Shown here in pieces: positions 37,671 to 45,272 of a stretch of DNA of 64,000 bases. The stretch covers positions 106,382-170,381 of the forward strand of contig NZ_LMER01000019.1 of assembly GCF_001426435.1 (NCBI RefSeq), in the 5' to 3' direction. Both the position numbers and the translations under genes were made by a program. Position 1 is the first letter of the stretch; each line of letters begins with the position of its first letter. The notes below the pieces were generated by a model that saw only the letters and a program-made list of their open reading frames with translations, did no database searches and had not been told where the DNA came from. Source of the stretch: Angustibacter sp. Root456 (GTDB lineage Bacteria; Actinomycetota; Actinomycetes; Actinomycetales; Angustibacteraceae).

Positions 37671-38147
37671 CTAGACCGTGCGCGGCACGTGGCCGTTCAG
37701 GGTGAACACCCAGCGCATGACCTGGTGGCCGCGGTCCGCCGTCGGGCCGAACATGCACGGGCACCCGCCGTCGATGACGGTCATGCCGTGGCCGCGCCCG
37801 TAGGCGGCGGCCTGCGGCGAGACGCTGCCCTGGCCGGGTGCCCGATGCATCCACACTCGCTGGATGCCGAGCTCGGCGCACTCCTCCACGGTGCCTTGCG
37901 CGTGCTCGGGCCGGGTGCCGATGACGACGACGTCCACGCCGTCCGGGATCGCGTGCAGGTTCGGGTAGCAGCGGTCACCTTCGACCTGGTCGGTGTTGGG
38001 GTTGACGGCGAAGACCTCGTAGCCGCGCTCGCGCAGGCGCTGGTAGACGACGTTGCTGCCGTGGCTGCCCGGGTTGCGCGAGACGCCGGTGACGGCGATG
38101 CGGCGGTGGCTGAGGAACTCCTCAGCGGCGTCCTTGATGGCTGGCAT
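37671..38147 (-). CDS. CoA-binding domain protein
   Basis: A 158-residue single Rossmann-fold protein of the CoA_binding_2 family (as in the N-terminal domain of succinyl-CoA synthetase-like proteins). Visible blocks are RRIAVTGVSRNPGSHGSNVVYQ split over the nucleotide loop, VFAVNPNTDQVEG, and CAELGIQRVWMHRAPGQG. A GGCPCMFG motif near the C-terminus has two Cys. Such stand-alone proteins bind CoA or acyl-CoA; their function is unsettled. ATG 38147 follows GAGGGGG. The 210-base divergent region to the next gene holds a GGGGGT/ACCCCC hairpin near 38168 but no clear operator. Confidence 0.85.
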   Translation of the reverse strand: MPAIKDAAEEFLSHRRIAVTGVSRNPGSHGSNVVYQRLRERGYEVFAVNPNTDQVEGDRCYPNLHAIPDGVDVVVIGTRPEHAQGTVEECAELGIQRVWMHRAPGQGSVSPQAAAYGRGHGMTVIDGGCPCMFGPTADRGHQVMRWVFTLNGHVPRTV

Positions 38148-38357
38148 GACTACCCCCTCGGGGTCGGTGGGGGTGCGACCACCCCCGCGGAACGCTCCCC
38201 ACCACCCTGGGGTCCGTGGGACGGCGACGGCCAGGTCAGAGGTCCCGTGCAAGCCGGGCCCAAGTGACTCACAAGTGGTGCGCAGCAGTCTGTGCGGTGC
38301 CGGACGACCGTCCGGGATCTTCGCGGCCACGAGCCGCGCTCTGACAGGAGATGTCCG

Positions 38358-38894
38358 TTGAACCGCACTCGTTCTGCCCGCGTCGCCGCCGCGTCCACGG
38401 TGGGCGCCGCTCTCGTCGGGCTCGCCGTGACCGCCGCTCCGGCGCAGGCTGCCCCCGCTTCGCAGGCCTCGGTGACCGCCACGCTCGCGTCCGTGCGCGC
38501 CGCCACGGCCAAGTACCACGACGTCGCCACGGCGATCGCCGACGGCTACGTTCCGAGCGACCACTGCGAGGCCTCGCCCACCGGGACGATGGGCTTCCAC
38601 TACATCAACTACGGACGCCTCATGGGCACCGACGTGACGCAGCCGCCCATCCTGCTCTACGTGCCGTCACCCGACGGCGGGGTGCGCCTCGTCGGCGTCG
38701 AGTACTTCCACGTCGACGCCGACCAGGACCTCAGCACCGACGACGACGTGCCGTCGTTGTTCGGTCAGCGGTTCAACGGCCCGATGCTGGGTCACGAGCC
38801 CGGCATGCCGATCCACGACGACCTGCACGTGTGGCTCTGGGCGCACAACCCGAACGGGATGTTCGCCCAGTGGAACCCGTCGGTGTCCTGCTGA
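38358..38894 (+). CDS. secreted protein of unknown function
   Basis: A 178-residue exported protein. A signal peptide (LNRTRSARVAAAS then hydrophobic, cleaved near residue 32 at AQA-AP) precedes a compact domain rich in His, Trp and aromatic residues: GFHYINYGRLMG, PPILLYVPSPDG, EYFHVDADQD, and the C-terminal HVWLWAHNPNGMFAQWNPSVSC ending in Cys. I recall similar unnamed bacterial proteins sharing the LHVWLW...NP.GMF..WNP ending; no function is known to me. A metal site from the His-rich strands is possible. The start is TTG 38358, fixed by AGGAG at 38346-38350 with a 7-base spacer; the ATG at 38351 opens a different, unlikely frame. Confidence 0.7.
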   Translation: MNRTRSARVAAASTVGAALVGLAVTAAPAQAAPASQASVTATLASVRAATAKYHDVATAIADGYVPSDHCEASPTGTMGFHYINYGRLMGTDVTQPPILLYVPSPDGGVRLVGVEYFHVDADQDLSTDDDVPSLFGQRFNGPMLGHEPGMPIHDDLHVWLWAHNPNGMFAQWNPSVSC

Positions 38895-38932
38895 GCTGAC
38901 GCACCGACGTGCCTGCTCGCGCGGCATGGTGG

Positions 38933-39517
38933 TCAGCCGACCGGTCGACCGACCACCATGCTGCCGAGCAGGTCGGGGGAGAACGTTCCCGCGGTCTGCG
39001 GGTCGAGCTGGGCGCCGAGGCCGTCGAGGACGGCGGTGAAGAAGCAGCGCGCCGCGGCGGCGAACACGACGTCGGCCACGTCCTTCTCGCTCAGGCCACG
39101 GGCCAGTGCTTGGTCGACCTGCGACTGCGTGACGGACGACGCGTCGTCGGCCACGGCCGCCGCCAGCTCGTAGGCGGCGCGGTCGCGAGGCTCGAGGCTG
39201 CTGCCGTCCGGGTTCTCGCAGATCGCCCGCATGGTGGCCTCGTCGCCGCAGACGTCACGCAGGAACTTCGAGTGCGCCGCGGTGCAGTACGTCGAGCGGC
39301 GGGCGCGCGCGGCCGCGATGGTCGCGATCTCGAACAGCCGCCGGTCCATGCCGTCGCGCACTGCAGCGCTGAGGGCGCCCCACGCGCGGGCGACGTCGGG
39401 TCGGGTCGAGAACGCCCGAGCGTAGTCGGGCAGGAACCCCCACGCCGCGCGCTGGCCCTCGTAGTAGGCGGCGACCTCGCCGTCCGCCGTGTCCTCGCTG
39501 ATGCCGGAGATGAACAT
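38933..39517 (-). CDS. AhpD-like / carboxymuconolactone decarboxylase family protein
   Basis: A 194-residue all-helical protein. It keeps the AhpD spacing E-x11-C-x2-C-x3-H as E63, S75, C78, H82 (block RRSTYCTAAHSKFL), with the first Cys replaced by Ser, so a CXXC disulfide cannot form. It is probably a peroxidase-related member with single-cysteine chemistry, or a non-redox relative. The C-terminal FAAAARCFFTAVLDGLGAQLD helix is family-like. ATG 39517 has CACAAT with a 6-base gap upstream (leaderless type). It lies just 3' of tRNA-Arg, in the same direction. Confidence 0.8.
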   Translation of the reverse strand: MFISGISEDTADGEVAAYYEGQRAAWGFLPDYARAFSTRPDVARAWGALSAAVRDGMDRRLFEIATIAAARARRSTYCTAAHSKFLRDVCGDEATMRAICENPDGSSLEPRDRAAYELAAAVADDASSVTQSQVDQALARGLSEKDVADVVFAAAARCFFTAVLDGLGAQLDPQTAGTFSPDLLGSMVVGRPVG

Positions 39518-39523
39518 GGCGTC

Positions 39524-39529
39524 ATTGTG
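39524..39529 (-). promoter_or_regulatory. -10-like box before the AhpD-like gene
   Basis: CACAAT on the minus strand with a 6-base gap to ATG 39517. It is a weaker box than TANNNT but has the same leaderless spacing. Confidence 0.35.
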
Positions 39530-39578
39530 CGCTGGACGCCCGCCCGGCAGAAGGGCTCCCGCCAACCGGAGGGCGCGG

Positions 39579-39651
39579 TGCCCCCGAGAGGATTCGAACC
39601 TCCGACACAGGGTTTAGGAAACCCTTGCTCTATCCCCTGAGCTACGGGGGC
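39579..39651 (-). tRNA. tRNA-Arg (anticodon CCU)
   Basis: The minus strand folds as a 73-base tRNA. The acceptor stem is GCCCCCG/CGGGGGC with discriminator A, the D arm contains AGCTCAGGGGATAGAGC, the anticodon arm is GGGTT-TCCTAA-ACCC with anticodon CCT, and the T arm contains GGTTCGAATCC. CCA is not encoded. Confidence 0.95.
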
Positions 39652-39914
39652 GGGGGCGACAAGAGAACGCTCAAGAGAACTGGGCCCGACAAGATCATCG
39701 GGGTTCGCATGAGTGCGCCTGTCGCTTGAGGAAGGCTACCGGACGCCGGTGGGACCGGCTGCTGTCGGTCGCTCGCAGTGGCGTCGTGGGACGGTACTTC
39801 GTTGGGTCCCCGATACTCGCAAGCCGCGGAACCCCTTGTCCGTCCTGCCTTCCACGAGTTGTTCGGGGCCTGGCGGTCGTCGAGGAGGAGCGAGCGGTCC
39901 CGACTGCGCAGCGC
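39652..39914. other. non-coding gap at the border of the catabolic cluster
   Basis: About 260 bases between tRNA-Arg and the first crotonase. Apart from a 12-base tandem repeat CAAGAGAACGCT/CAAGAGAACTGG (39660-39683), no hairpin, promoter or protein-like frame stands out. The composition is somewhat less GC-rich than the genes on either side. Confidence 0.5.
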
Positions 39915-40586
39915 TCACTGGCCGGCGGCGACGCCTGCCAGCCAGGACTCGTAACCCAGCGCGACGTCGAGGTCCGAGCGGTGGCGGCTGGCCGTGGCCC
40001 GCTTGAGCGCGGAGGTCGCGGCGGCGGGAAGCGCCGCCACGTGCTCGGCGAGCGCCCGCCCCGCCTGCGGGTCGTCGTCCACGTCGCCGACGAGGCCGAC
40101 GGCGAGCGCCTGCGCTGCGTCCAGCGAGCGTCCGGTCCAGGCCAGGTGGGCGTACCGTCCGGTGCCCACCAGGCGTTCGAGCAGCCAGCCGGTGCCGCCG
40201 AGCAGAGCGGTCGCCGGGTGCCCGACCGCCCACGTGCTGCGCGAGCTGCAGACCCGCAGGTCCGCGGCCGCGGCGAGGGCCAGGCCGAGCCCGCTCACGG
40301 CACCGTCGACGTGCACGACGACCGGCAGGTCGAGCGCGAAGAGCTGACGGACGACGGCCTGGTACCGCCCGGCGACCGTGTCCACGGCCCAGTCGACATC
40401 CGGCAGCTCTCCGGGGGGCGCCTGGTGCCACGCGTCTCCCTCGACGCGCACCAGGACGACGCCTGCGGCCTTGCGGGCCCGGCGCAGCTCGCCAGCCAGC
40501 GCTGAGACGGCCTCGCCGTCGAGCCGGTGGGGGCTGCCGGCGTCCGGGACGACGACCTCGGTGACCGGCTGGGGGTGTTCGCTCAC
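39915..40586 (-). CDS. crotonase-fold protein lacking both hydratase glutamates
   Basis: A 223-residue enoyl-CoA hydratase/isomerase-fold protein. The oxyanion-hole segment GAVSGLGLALAAAADLRV is recognisable, but the first catalytic Glu position is Ala (ALAAAAD instead of ELA..CD) and the second block reads WAVGHPATALLGGTGW without the Glu. The N-terminal third is also diverged. It is unlikely to hydrate enoyl-CoA; an isomerase, lyase or partner-subunit role is possible. GTG 40586 is supported by GAGGAG 5 bases upstream; GTG 40610, overlapping the previous stop, is an alternative. It is the second gene of the leftward pair. Confidence 0.75.
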   Translation of the reverse strand: MSEHPQPVTEVVVPDAGSPHRLDGEAVSALAGELRRARKAAGVVLVRVEGDAWHQAPPGELPDVDWAVDTVAGRYQAVVRQLFALDLPVVVHVDGAVSGLGLALAAAADLRVCSSRSTWAVGHPATALLGGTGWLLERLVGTGRYAHLAWTGRSLDAAQALAVGLVGDVDDDPQAGRALAEHVAALPAAATSALKRATASRHRSDLDVALGYESWLAGVAAGQ

Positions 40587-40606
40587 GATGCTCCTCACGG
40601 TCGTGG

Positions 40607-41398
40607 TCACCGCCCGGTGAACGTCGGGGGGCGCTTGCCGAGGAAGGCGTCGATGCCCTCGAGGTGGTCTTCGGTCGACAGCAGGGTCGCGAGCACCGAG
40701 CGTTCGTGGTCCAGGCCGCCGGTGAGTGGCAGCTCCTCCGACGAGCGCAGCGCACCCTTGCCGAGGCGCGTGGCCACGGGGCTGAACGACGCGAGCTGCT
40801 GGGCGAGGGCGGTACCGGCCTCGACGACCCGCTCGGCGGGCACGACCTGGCTGACCATGCCCATCCCGTGGGCCGTCCAGGCGTCGACGGTGCGCCCGGC
40901 GAGGACGAGCTCGGCGGCGCGGAAGCGACCGCACACCCTCGCCCAGCGCTGGGTGCCACCGGCCCCGGGGATGATGCCGAGCCGGATCTCGGGCTGGCCG
41001 AGCACGGCGGTGTCGGAGGCCACGATGAGGTCGCACGTCATGGCGAGCTCGCAGCCACCACCGAGGACGTAACCGGACACCGCCGCTACCGACGGCTTGC
41101 TGAAGCGCGCGAAGCGCAGCCACGCGGCCATCCGCTCAGACTGCAGGTACTCGGCCGGCGTGGTGGCGCGCAGCTCGCGCACGTCGGCGCCGCTCGCGAA
41201 GATCGCCGGCCCTCCGGTGAGGACCACGGCGCGGACGTCGTCGTCCTGCTCCGCGCGGTCCAGGGACTGCACCAGACCGCGCAGGACGTCGGTGCTCAGG
41301 GCGTTGCGGGCCTCGGGGCGGTCGATCGTCACGACCGCCACATGGTCGTGCGCGTCGTACCGCACACCGCCGTCCTGGACGGTGACCTCGTCGTTCAC
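40607..41398 (-). CDS. enoyl-CoA hydratase
   Basis: A 263-residue crotonase with both catalytic glutamates in place: GGGCELAMTCDL and QPEIRLGIIPGAGGTQR. It should add water to trans-2-enoyl-CoA, with AIFASGADVREL forming the other half of the oxyanion hole. Start GTG 41398 with GAGGAGGG just upstream; the longer frame to 41500 would read through the promoter. It is divergent from the ABC importer operon and lies under a promoter that contains a palindrome (41437-41459), so it is probably co-regulated with the rightward genes. Confidence 0.9.
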   Translation of the reverse strand: MNDEVTVQDGGVRYDAHDHVAVVTIDRPEARNALSTDVLRGLVQSLDRAEQDDDVRAVVLTGGPAIFASGADVRELRATTPAEYLQSERMAAWLRFARFSKPSVAAVSGYVLGGGCELAMTCDLIVASDTAVLGQPEIRLGIIPGAGGTQRWARVCGRFRAAELVLAGRTVDAWTAHGMGMVSQVVPAERVVEAGTALAQQLASFSPVATRLGKGALRSSEELPLTGGLDHERSVLATLLSTEDHLEGIDAFLGKRPPTFTGR

Positions 41399-41436
41399 GT
41401 GCCCTCCTCGCCGGACTCCGGTTGTGGGGTCGACGC

Positions 41437-41467
41437 GGACCATACCGGAGAGTATGTCCAGGGGCAA
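41437..41467 (-). promoter_or_regulatory. promoter of the leftward crotonases with embedded palindrome
   Basis: On the minus strand TTGCCC (41462-41467), a 17-base spacer and TATGGT (41439-41444). CATAC-CGGAGA-GTATG (41441-41456, flanked by GGAC and TCC) overlaps the -10 and spacer, a good position for a repressor site. The TetR protein of the cluster is the natural candidate. Confidence 0.55.
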
Positions 41468-41528
41468 CGGTTTGGGCATGGTCGAAAATGCTTGCGGCAC
41501 AAGCCCACGAGAAGGTCAGCGCAAACCC

Positions 41529-41558
41529 TTGACTTCCGAGTGCGTCGTCCACCAGGCT
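41529..41558 (+). promoter_or_regulatory. possible promoter of the ABC importer operon
   Basis: TTGACT (41529-41534) is a near-consensus -35; CAGGCT (41553-41558) after 18 bases is a fair -10. This would give a leader of about 85 bases before GTG 41650. Confidence 0.4.
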
Positions 41559-41649
41559 CCCAACCTACGCAGTAGTACGGGCCGCCCCGCACATCCGCAC
41601 GGCAGGCCCGGCACGGACAACGATGTCGCTACGAGAGCGGGAGGCTTCG

Positions 41650-42849
41650 GTGAAGCTCGCCAAGGTGTGGGTCCTGGGGATTGCGGTCGCGCTGGTCGGG
41701 GGTTGCGCCAATAACGGCGGTTCGACCTCAGCCACGAAGAACGACTCGTCCGGCCCGATCAAGATCGGGGTGATCGTTCCCCTCAGCGGTCCGGCCGGCC
41801 CGAACGGCAAGGACGTGCTGGAGGCCATCCAGGTGCAGGCCGACCTGGTCAACGCCAAGGGCGGCGTGCTGGGCCGCAAGCTCGAGGTCATCGCCAAGGA
41901 CGACCAGAGCACGCCGGCGGCCGGCGTCAGCGCCGCCACTGCGCTCGCCGGTGAAGGCGTGTCGGTCGTCATGGGCGGCTGGAACAGCCCCGTGACCCTC
42001 GCGATCCAGCCGGTGCTGGTGCGAGCCGGAATCCTCAACATCACGACCATCCCGCAGAACGCGTCGATCATCGGCGGCGCCGACCCGGACGCCGTGCGGC
42101 TCAACGCCGGCAACGCGGTGGGTGGCTACGCGGCGGCCGAGTACATCGCCAAGACACTCAAGGCCAAGACGGTGGCGATGCTGCTCGAGAACGACGCCTA
42201 CGGCAACGACGCCGGGCAGTACCTCAGCGATCAGCTGAAGCAGGCCGGCGTGAAGATCGGCTCGGTCCAGAAGTTCGCGTACACCGACACCGACTTCCGG
42301 GTGCCGTTGAGCAACATCCGCAGCAGCAAGCCAGACGTCGTGTTCTCCGCGAACGCGGCCGAGTCCTCCGGCATGCCGGCCCTCGCCAAGCAGTACGCCG
42401 AGGCCAACATCTCCGCACCTCACTTCGCCGGCCTCGGCACGGTGTCGCCGAAGGTGGTCGAGCTCGCCGGTGGGTCGAAGATCGACGGCCTGCTGTCCGC
42501 CGACATCTACTTCCCCGAGGCCGAACCCTTCTCCGGTTTCGCGGACAACAAGGCCTTCATCGAGGCCTACACCAAGAAGTCCGGCGGTGAGCTGCCGGAC
42601 AAGTACCGGGCCCTGGGCGCCCAGTCGGTCGACATCTGGGCCAAGGCTGTCGCCAAGGCCGGCAGCACCGACCGGCAGAAGGTCGCCGACGCCATCCACG
42701 GCCAGACCTTCACGAACACGATCCTCGGCGACGTGACGTTCACGGACGCCGGGCAGATGCGCTCCAAGGTCTACGCCTTCACCGTCAAGGACGGGAAGAT
42801 CGTCGTGAAGGACGAGATCCCCGTGCCGGACTCCGTCTGGGGCAAGTGA
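41650..42849 (+). CDS. ABC importer substrate-binding lipoprotein (LivK-like)
   Basis: A 399-residue periplasmic-binding-protein-fold lipoprotein. The signal ends in the lipobox LVGGC with the lipidated C19. The mature part is type I (IKIGVIVPLSGPAGPNGKD, DDQSTPAAGVSAA, LLENDAYGNDAGQYL), as in branched-chain amino acid and aromatic-acid receptors. Being next to acyl-CoA catabolic genes it probably captures the cluster's substrate, an organic acid, rather than leucine. GTG 41650 is selected by GGGAGG with a 5-base spacer; the preceding ATG at 41623 would spoil the signal peptide. Confidence 0.9.
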   Translation: MKLAKVWVLGIAVALVGGCANNGGSTSATKNDSSGPIKIGVIVPLSGPAGPNGKDVLEAIQVQADLVNAKGGVLGRKLEVIAKDDQSTPAAGVSAATALAGEGVSVVMGGWNSPVTLAIQPVLVRAGILNITTIPQNASIIGGADPDAVRLNAGNAVGGYAAAEYIAKTLKAKTVAMLLENDAYGNDAGQYLSDQLKQAGVKIGSVQKFAYTDTDFRVPLSNIRSSKPDVVFSANAAESSGMPALAKQYAEANISAPHFAGLGTVSPKVVELAGGSKIDGLLSADIYFPEAEPFSGFADNKAFIEAYTKKSGGELPDKYRALGAQSVDIWAKAVAKAGSTDRQKVADAIHGQTFTNTILGDVTFTDAGQMRSKVYAFTVKDGKIVVKDEIPVPDSVWGK

Positions 42850-42922
42850 GCCAGACCAGCGGCTGACCCAGCAGATACCGAATCACCGAACGACGGAGCG
42901 GGTTGATGACGGAGGTGAGCTC

Positions 42923-43696
42923 GTGAGCGGCACCACGCCCTCCCTCAAGGTCGAGGGACTGACCGTGAGGTACGGCAGCCTGCGGGCGCTGTCGAACGTC
43001 TCGTGGCACGTGGATGCGGGGGAGATCCTCGGCATCATCGGGCCCAACGGCGCCGGTAAGAGCAGCAGCTTCGCCGCCGTCACCAACACCATCCGGCACA
43101 GCGGCGAGGCCTGGTTGGAGGGCGCCAGCACCACCGGCGTCTCCACCCAGCGCCTCGCCAACCGGGGACTGCGTCGCACGTTCCAGCAGAACTCCTTCTA
43201 CAGCGGCCTCACCGTCCTGGAGAACGCGATGGCGGCGTTCCAGGTGCAGGGCGCGGCAGGTCTCGCGGCGAGCGTTCTCACGCCGTGGCGGGAGGCCCGG
43301 CAGCGGGCCGCCTGCCGCGGCCAGGCCGCAGACCTGCTGCGAGAGTTCGGAATCGACGCGCGGTACCACGACGTGTTCCCCGACGACATGCCGTACGGGC
43401 TGCAACGGACCCTGTCCATCGTGCTGGCGTACGGCGCCGGCGCCCGGGTGCTGCTCGTCGACGAGCCGGCCGCCGGTGTCGGAGGAGACGACATGCGGTC
43501 CTTGGCCGACCTGCTGCGGAACCTACGCGAGCGCGACGTCGCCGTCGTCCTGATCGAGCACCACATGGACCTCGTCATGGAGGTCGTCGACCGGCTCGTC
43601 GTCATCGACCGCGGGGTCCGGATCGCCTACGGCGCACCGGACGACGTCCAGCGCGACCCCGCCGTGCTCGAGGCCTACCTGGGGAGGTCGGCATGA
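42923..43696 (+). CDS. ABC importer ATPase (LivG-like)
   Basis: A 257-residue ATP-binding subunit. Walker A is GPNGAGKSSS, the signature region is degenerate (MPYGLQRTLSIVLAYG in place of LSGGQ), Walker B is VLLVDEPAAGVG, and the switch His is in VVLIEHHMDLV. The degenerate signature is usual for LivG. GTG 42923 follows GGAGG. It overlaps the next ATPase gene by 4 bp. With LivF, LivH and LivM homologues it powers import of the ligand bound by the lipoprotein. Confidence 0.92.
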   Translation: MSGTTPSLKVEGLTVRYGSLRALSNVSWHVDAGEILGIIGPNGAGKSSSFAAVTNTIRHSGEAWLEGASTTGVSTQRLANRGLRRTFQQNSFYSGLTVLENAMAAFQVQGAAGLAASVLTPWREARQRAACRGQAADLLREFGIDARYHDVFPDDMPYGLQRTLSIVLAYGAGARVLLVDEPAAGVGGDDMRSLADLLRNLRERDVAVVLIEHHMDLVMEVVDRLVVIDRGVRIAYGAPDDVQRDPAVLEAYLGRSA

Positions 43697-44421
43697 GCGC
43701 GCTGCTCGAGGTCCGTGACCTGCGCGTGCGGTACGGGCACAGCGTGGCCCTCGACGGCGTCGAGCTCGAGATCGGCGAGGGCGAGCTCGTGGCCGTCGCG
43801 GGAGCCAACGGCGCCGGCAAGTCCACGCTCGTCAACGCCGTCGCCGGCTGGTCACGCGGGCGCGTGTCCGTGACCGGCCAGGTGCTGCTGGACGGTCGCG
43901 ACATCAGCGCCAGTCCCGCGCACCGCCGCTCGGCCCAGGGTGTCGTGCTCGTCCCCGAGGGCAAGGGCGTCTTCGAGCAGATGACCGTCGACGAGAACCT
44001 CCGCCTGGTGCGCGCGCCGAAGGACGCGGTCGGCAAGCGCTACGAGGTCGAGGACGTCTACGGCCTGTTCCCCCAGCTGCGTGACCGAACCGCCGCACGG
44101 TGCTCGACGCTCAGCGGTGGCGAGCGGCAGATGGTCGCCATCGCGCGGGCGCTGCGCGCCGCGCCGCGGCTGCTCATCCTGGACGAGCCGTCCGTCGGAC
44201 TGGCGCCTCGGCTCGTCGTCGAGGTGCTGCAGCACGTCCGCGAGCTCGTCCACGGCGGCCTGTCGGTGCTGCTCGTCGAGCAGAACGTGCGCGCGACGCT
44301 CGACGTCGCTGACCGCCTCTACCTGCTCGAACAGGGCCACGTGGCCGGCTCTGGTAGCGCCGACGCCATGCGGGACGACGACCGGATCGCCCGCGCCTAC
44401 CTCGGAGGGCTGAGCCGATGA
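43693..44421 (+). CDS. ABC importer ATPase (LivF-like)
   Basis: A 242-residue ATP-binding subunit with Walker A GANGAGKST, full signature LSGGERQMVAIARAL, Walker B LLILDEPSVGLAP and switch His region replaced by VLLVEQNVR, typical of LivF. It pairs with the LivG-like subunit to form the motor. It is overlapped by 4 bp at both ends, a tight translational unit. Confidence 0.93.
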   Translation: MSALLEVRDLRVRYGHSVALDGVELEIGEGELVAVAGANGAGKSTLVNAVAGWSRGRVSVTGQVLLDGRDISASPAHRRSAQGVVLVPEGKGVFEQMTVDENLRLVRAPKDAVGKRYEVEDVYGLFPQLRDRTAARCSTLSGGERQMVAIARALRAAPRLLILDEPSVGLAPRLVVEVLQHVRELVHGGLSVLLVEQNVRATLDVADRLYLLEQGHVAGSGSADAMRDDDRIARAYLGGLSR

Positions 44422-45272
44422 AGCTGCTCGCCCAACTCGTCAACGGCCTGGCGCTCGGCGCCGGCTACGCGCTGCTCGCCGTCGGCTGGACGGTGCTGCT
44501 GAGCGCGGCCCGGCTGGTGAACTTCGCGCACGGCCAGCTGTACATGGTCGGCGCCTTCGTCACCTGGTTCGTGATGGCGCACCTCGGCGTGCCGTACCTG
44601 CTGGCGGCCGTGATCGCCGTCCTCGTGGTGGCCGCGCTGGGGGCGCTCATGCAGCTGTCGATGACGCGACTGACGCTCGACCAGAACATCGTCAACCTGA
44701 TGCTCGTGACGCTGGCGTTCGGCTACCTGCTGCAGGGCGGGGCGGCTCTGGTGTTCGGGGGCAACCCGCAGGTGATCGACAGCCCGCTGCAGGCGCACAC
44801 CGTGGCGCTGTCGTCGGCGCGGTTCACCCTGCAGGACGTGCTGATCGTCGTCATGGCCTTCGTCATGTACGGCGGCACCGTCTACGTCCTGGGTCGCACC
44901 AACCTGGGCCGGGTGGTGCGCGGCGTCGCCGAGGACCCGAAGCTCGCCCAGCTCTACGGCATCAACGCGGCACGCGTGTACCTGGGGGTGTTCGTGTTCT
45001 CCGCCGCGAGCGTCGCCTTGGCCGGGGTCGTCGTGGCTCCGCGCAGCCCGATCCTCACCTCGATCGGCTTCGAGGAAGTCATCATCACGTTCCTCGTCGT
45101 CGTCCTCGGCGGCATCGGCAACCTCAAGGGCGGTCTGGTCGTGGGTCTCGGGCTCGGGGTGTTCGTGGCGCTGTTCGGCGCGTACGTCTCGCCGGCCTAC
45201 GCCATGGCCGCCGCGTTCGCGGTGCTGCTCGTCGTCCTCGTCGTGCGACCTCAGGGGCTGGGTACCCGATGA
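44418..45272 (+). CDS. ABC importer permease (LivH-like)
   Basis: A 284-residue inner-membrane permease with eight or so hydrophobic helices, opening with the family's QLVNGLALGAGYALLAVGWT. The EEVIITFLVVVLGGIGNLKGG block near the C-terminus is the LivH/BPD_transp_2 signature that contacts the ATPases. It overlaps both neighbours by 4 bp. Confidence 0.93.
   Translation: MKLLAQLVNGLALGAGYALLAVGWTVLLSAARLVNFAHGQLYMVGAFVTWFVMAHLGVPYLLAAVIAVLVVAALGALMQLSMTRLTLDQNIVNLMLVTLAFGYLLQGGAALVFGGNPQVIDSPLQAHTVALSSARFTLQDVLIVVMAFVMYGGTVYVLGRTNLGRVVRGVAEDPKLAQLYGINAARVYLGVFVFSAASVALAGVVVAPRSPILTSIGFEEVIITFLVVVLGGIGNLKGGLVVGLGLGVFVALFGAYVSPAYAMAAAFAVLLVVLVVRPQGLGTR

Noticed and set aside
39579-41398. Classical tRNA-3'-end integration of a genomic island
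   Set aside because: The 3' end of tRNA-Arg points left, away from the catabolic cluster; no integrase and no repeat of the tRNA end was found in the window.
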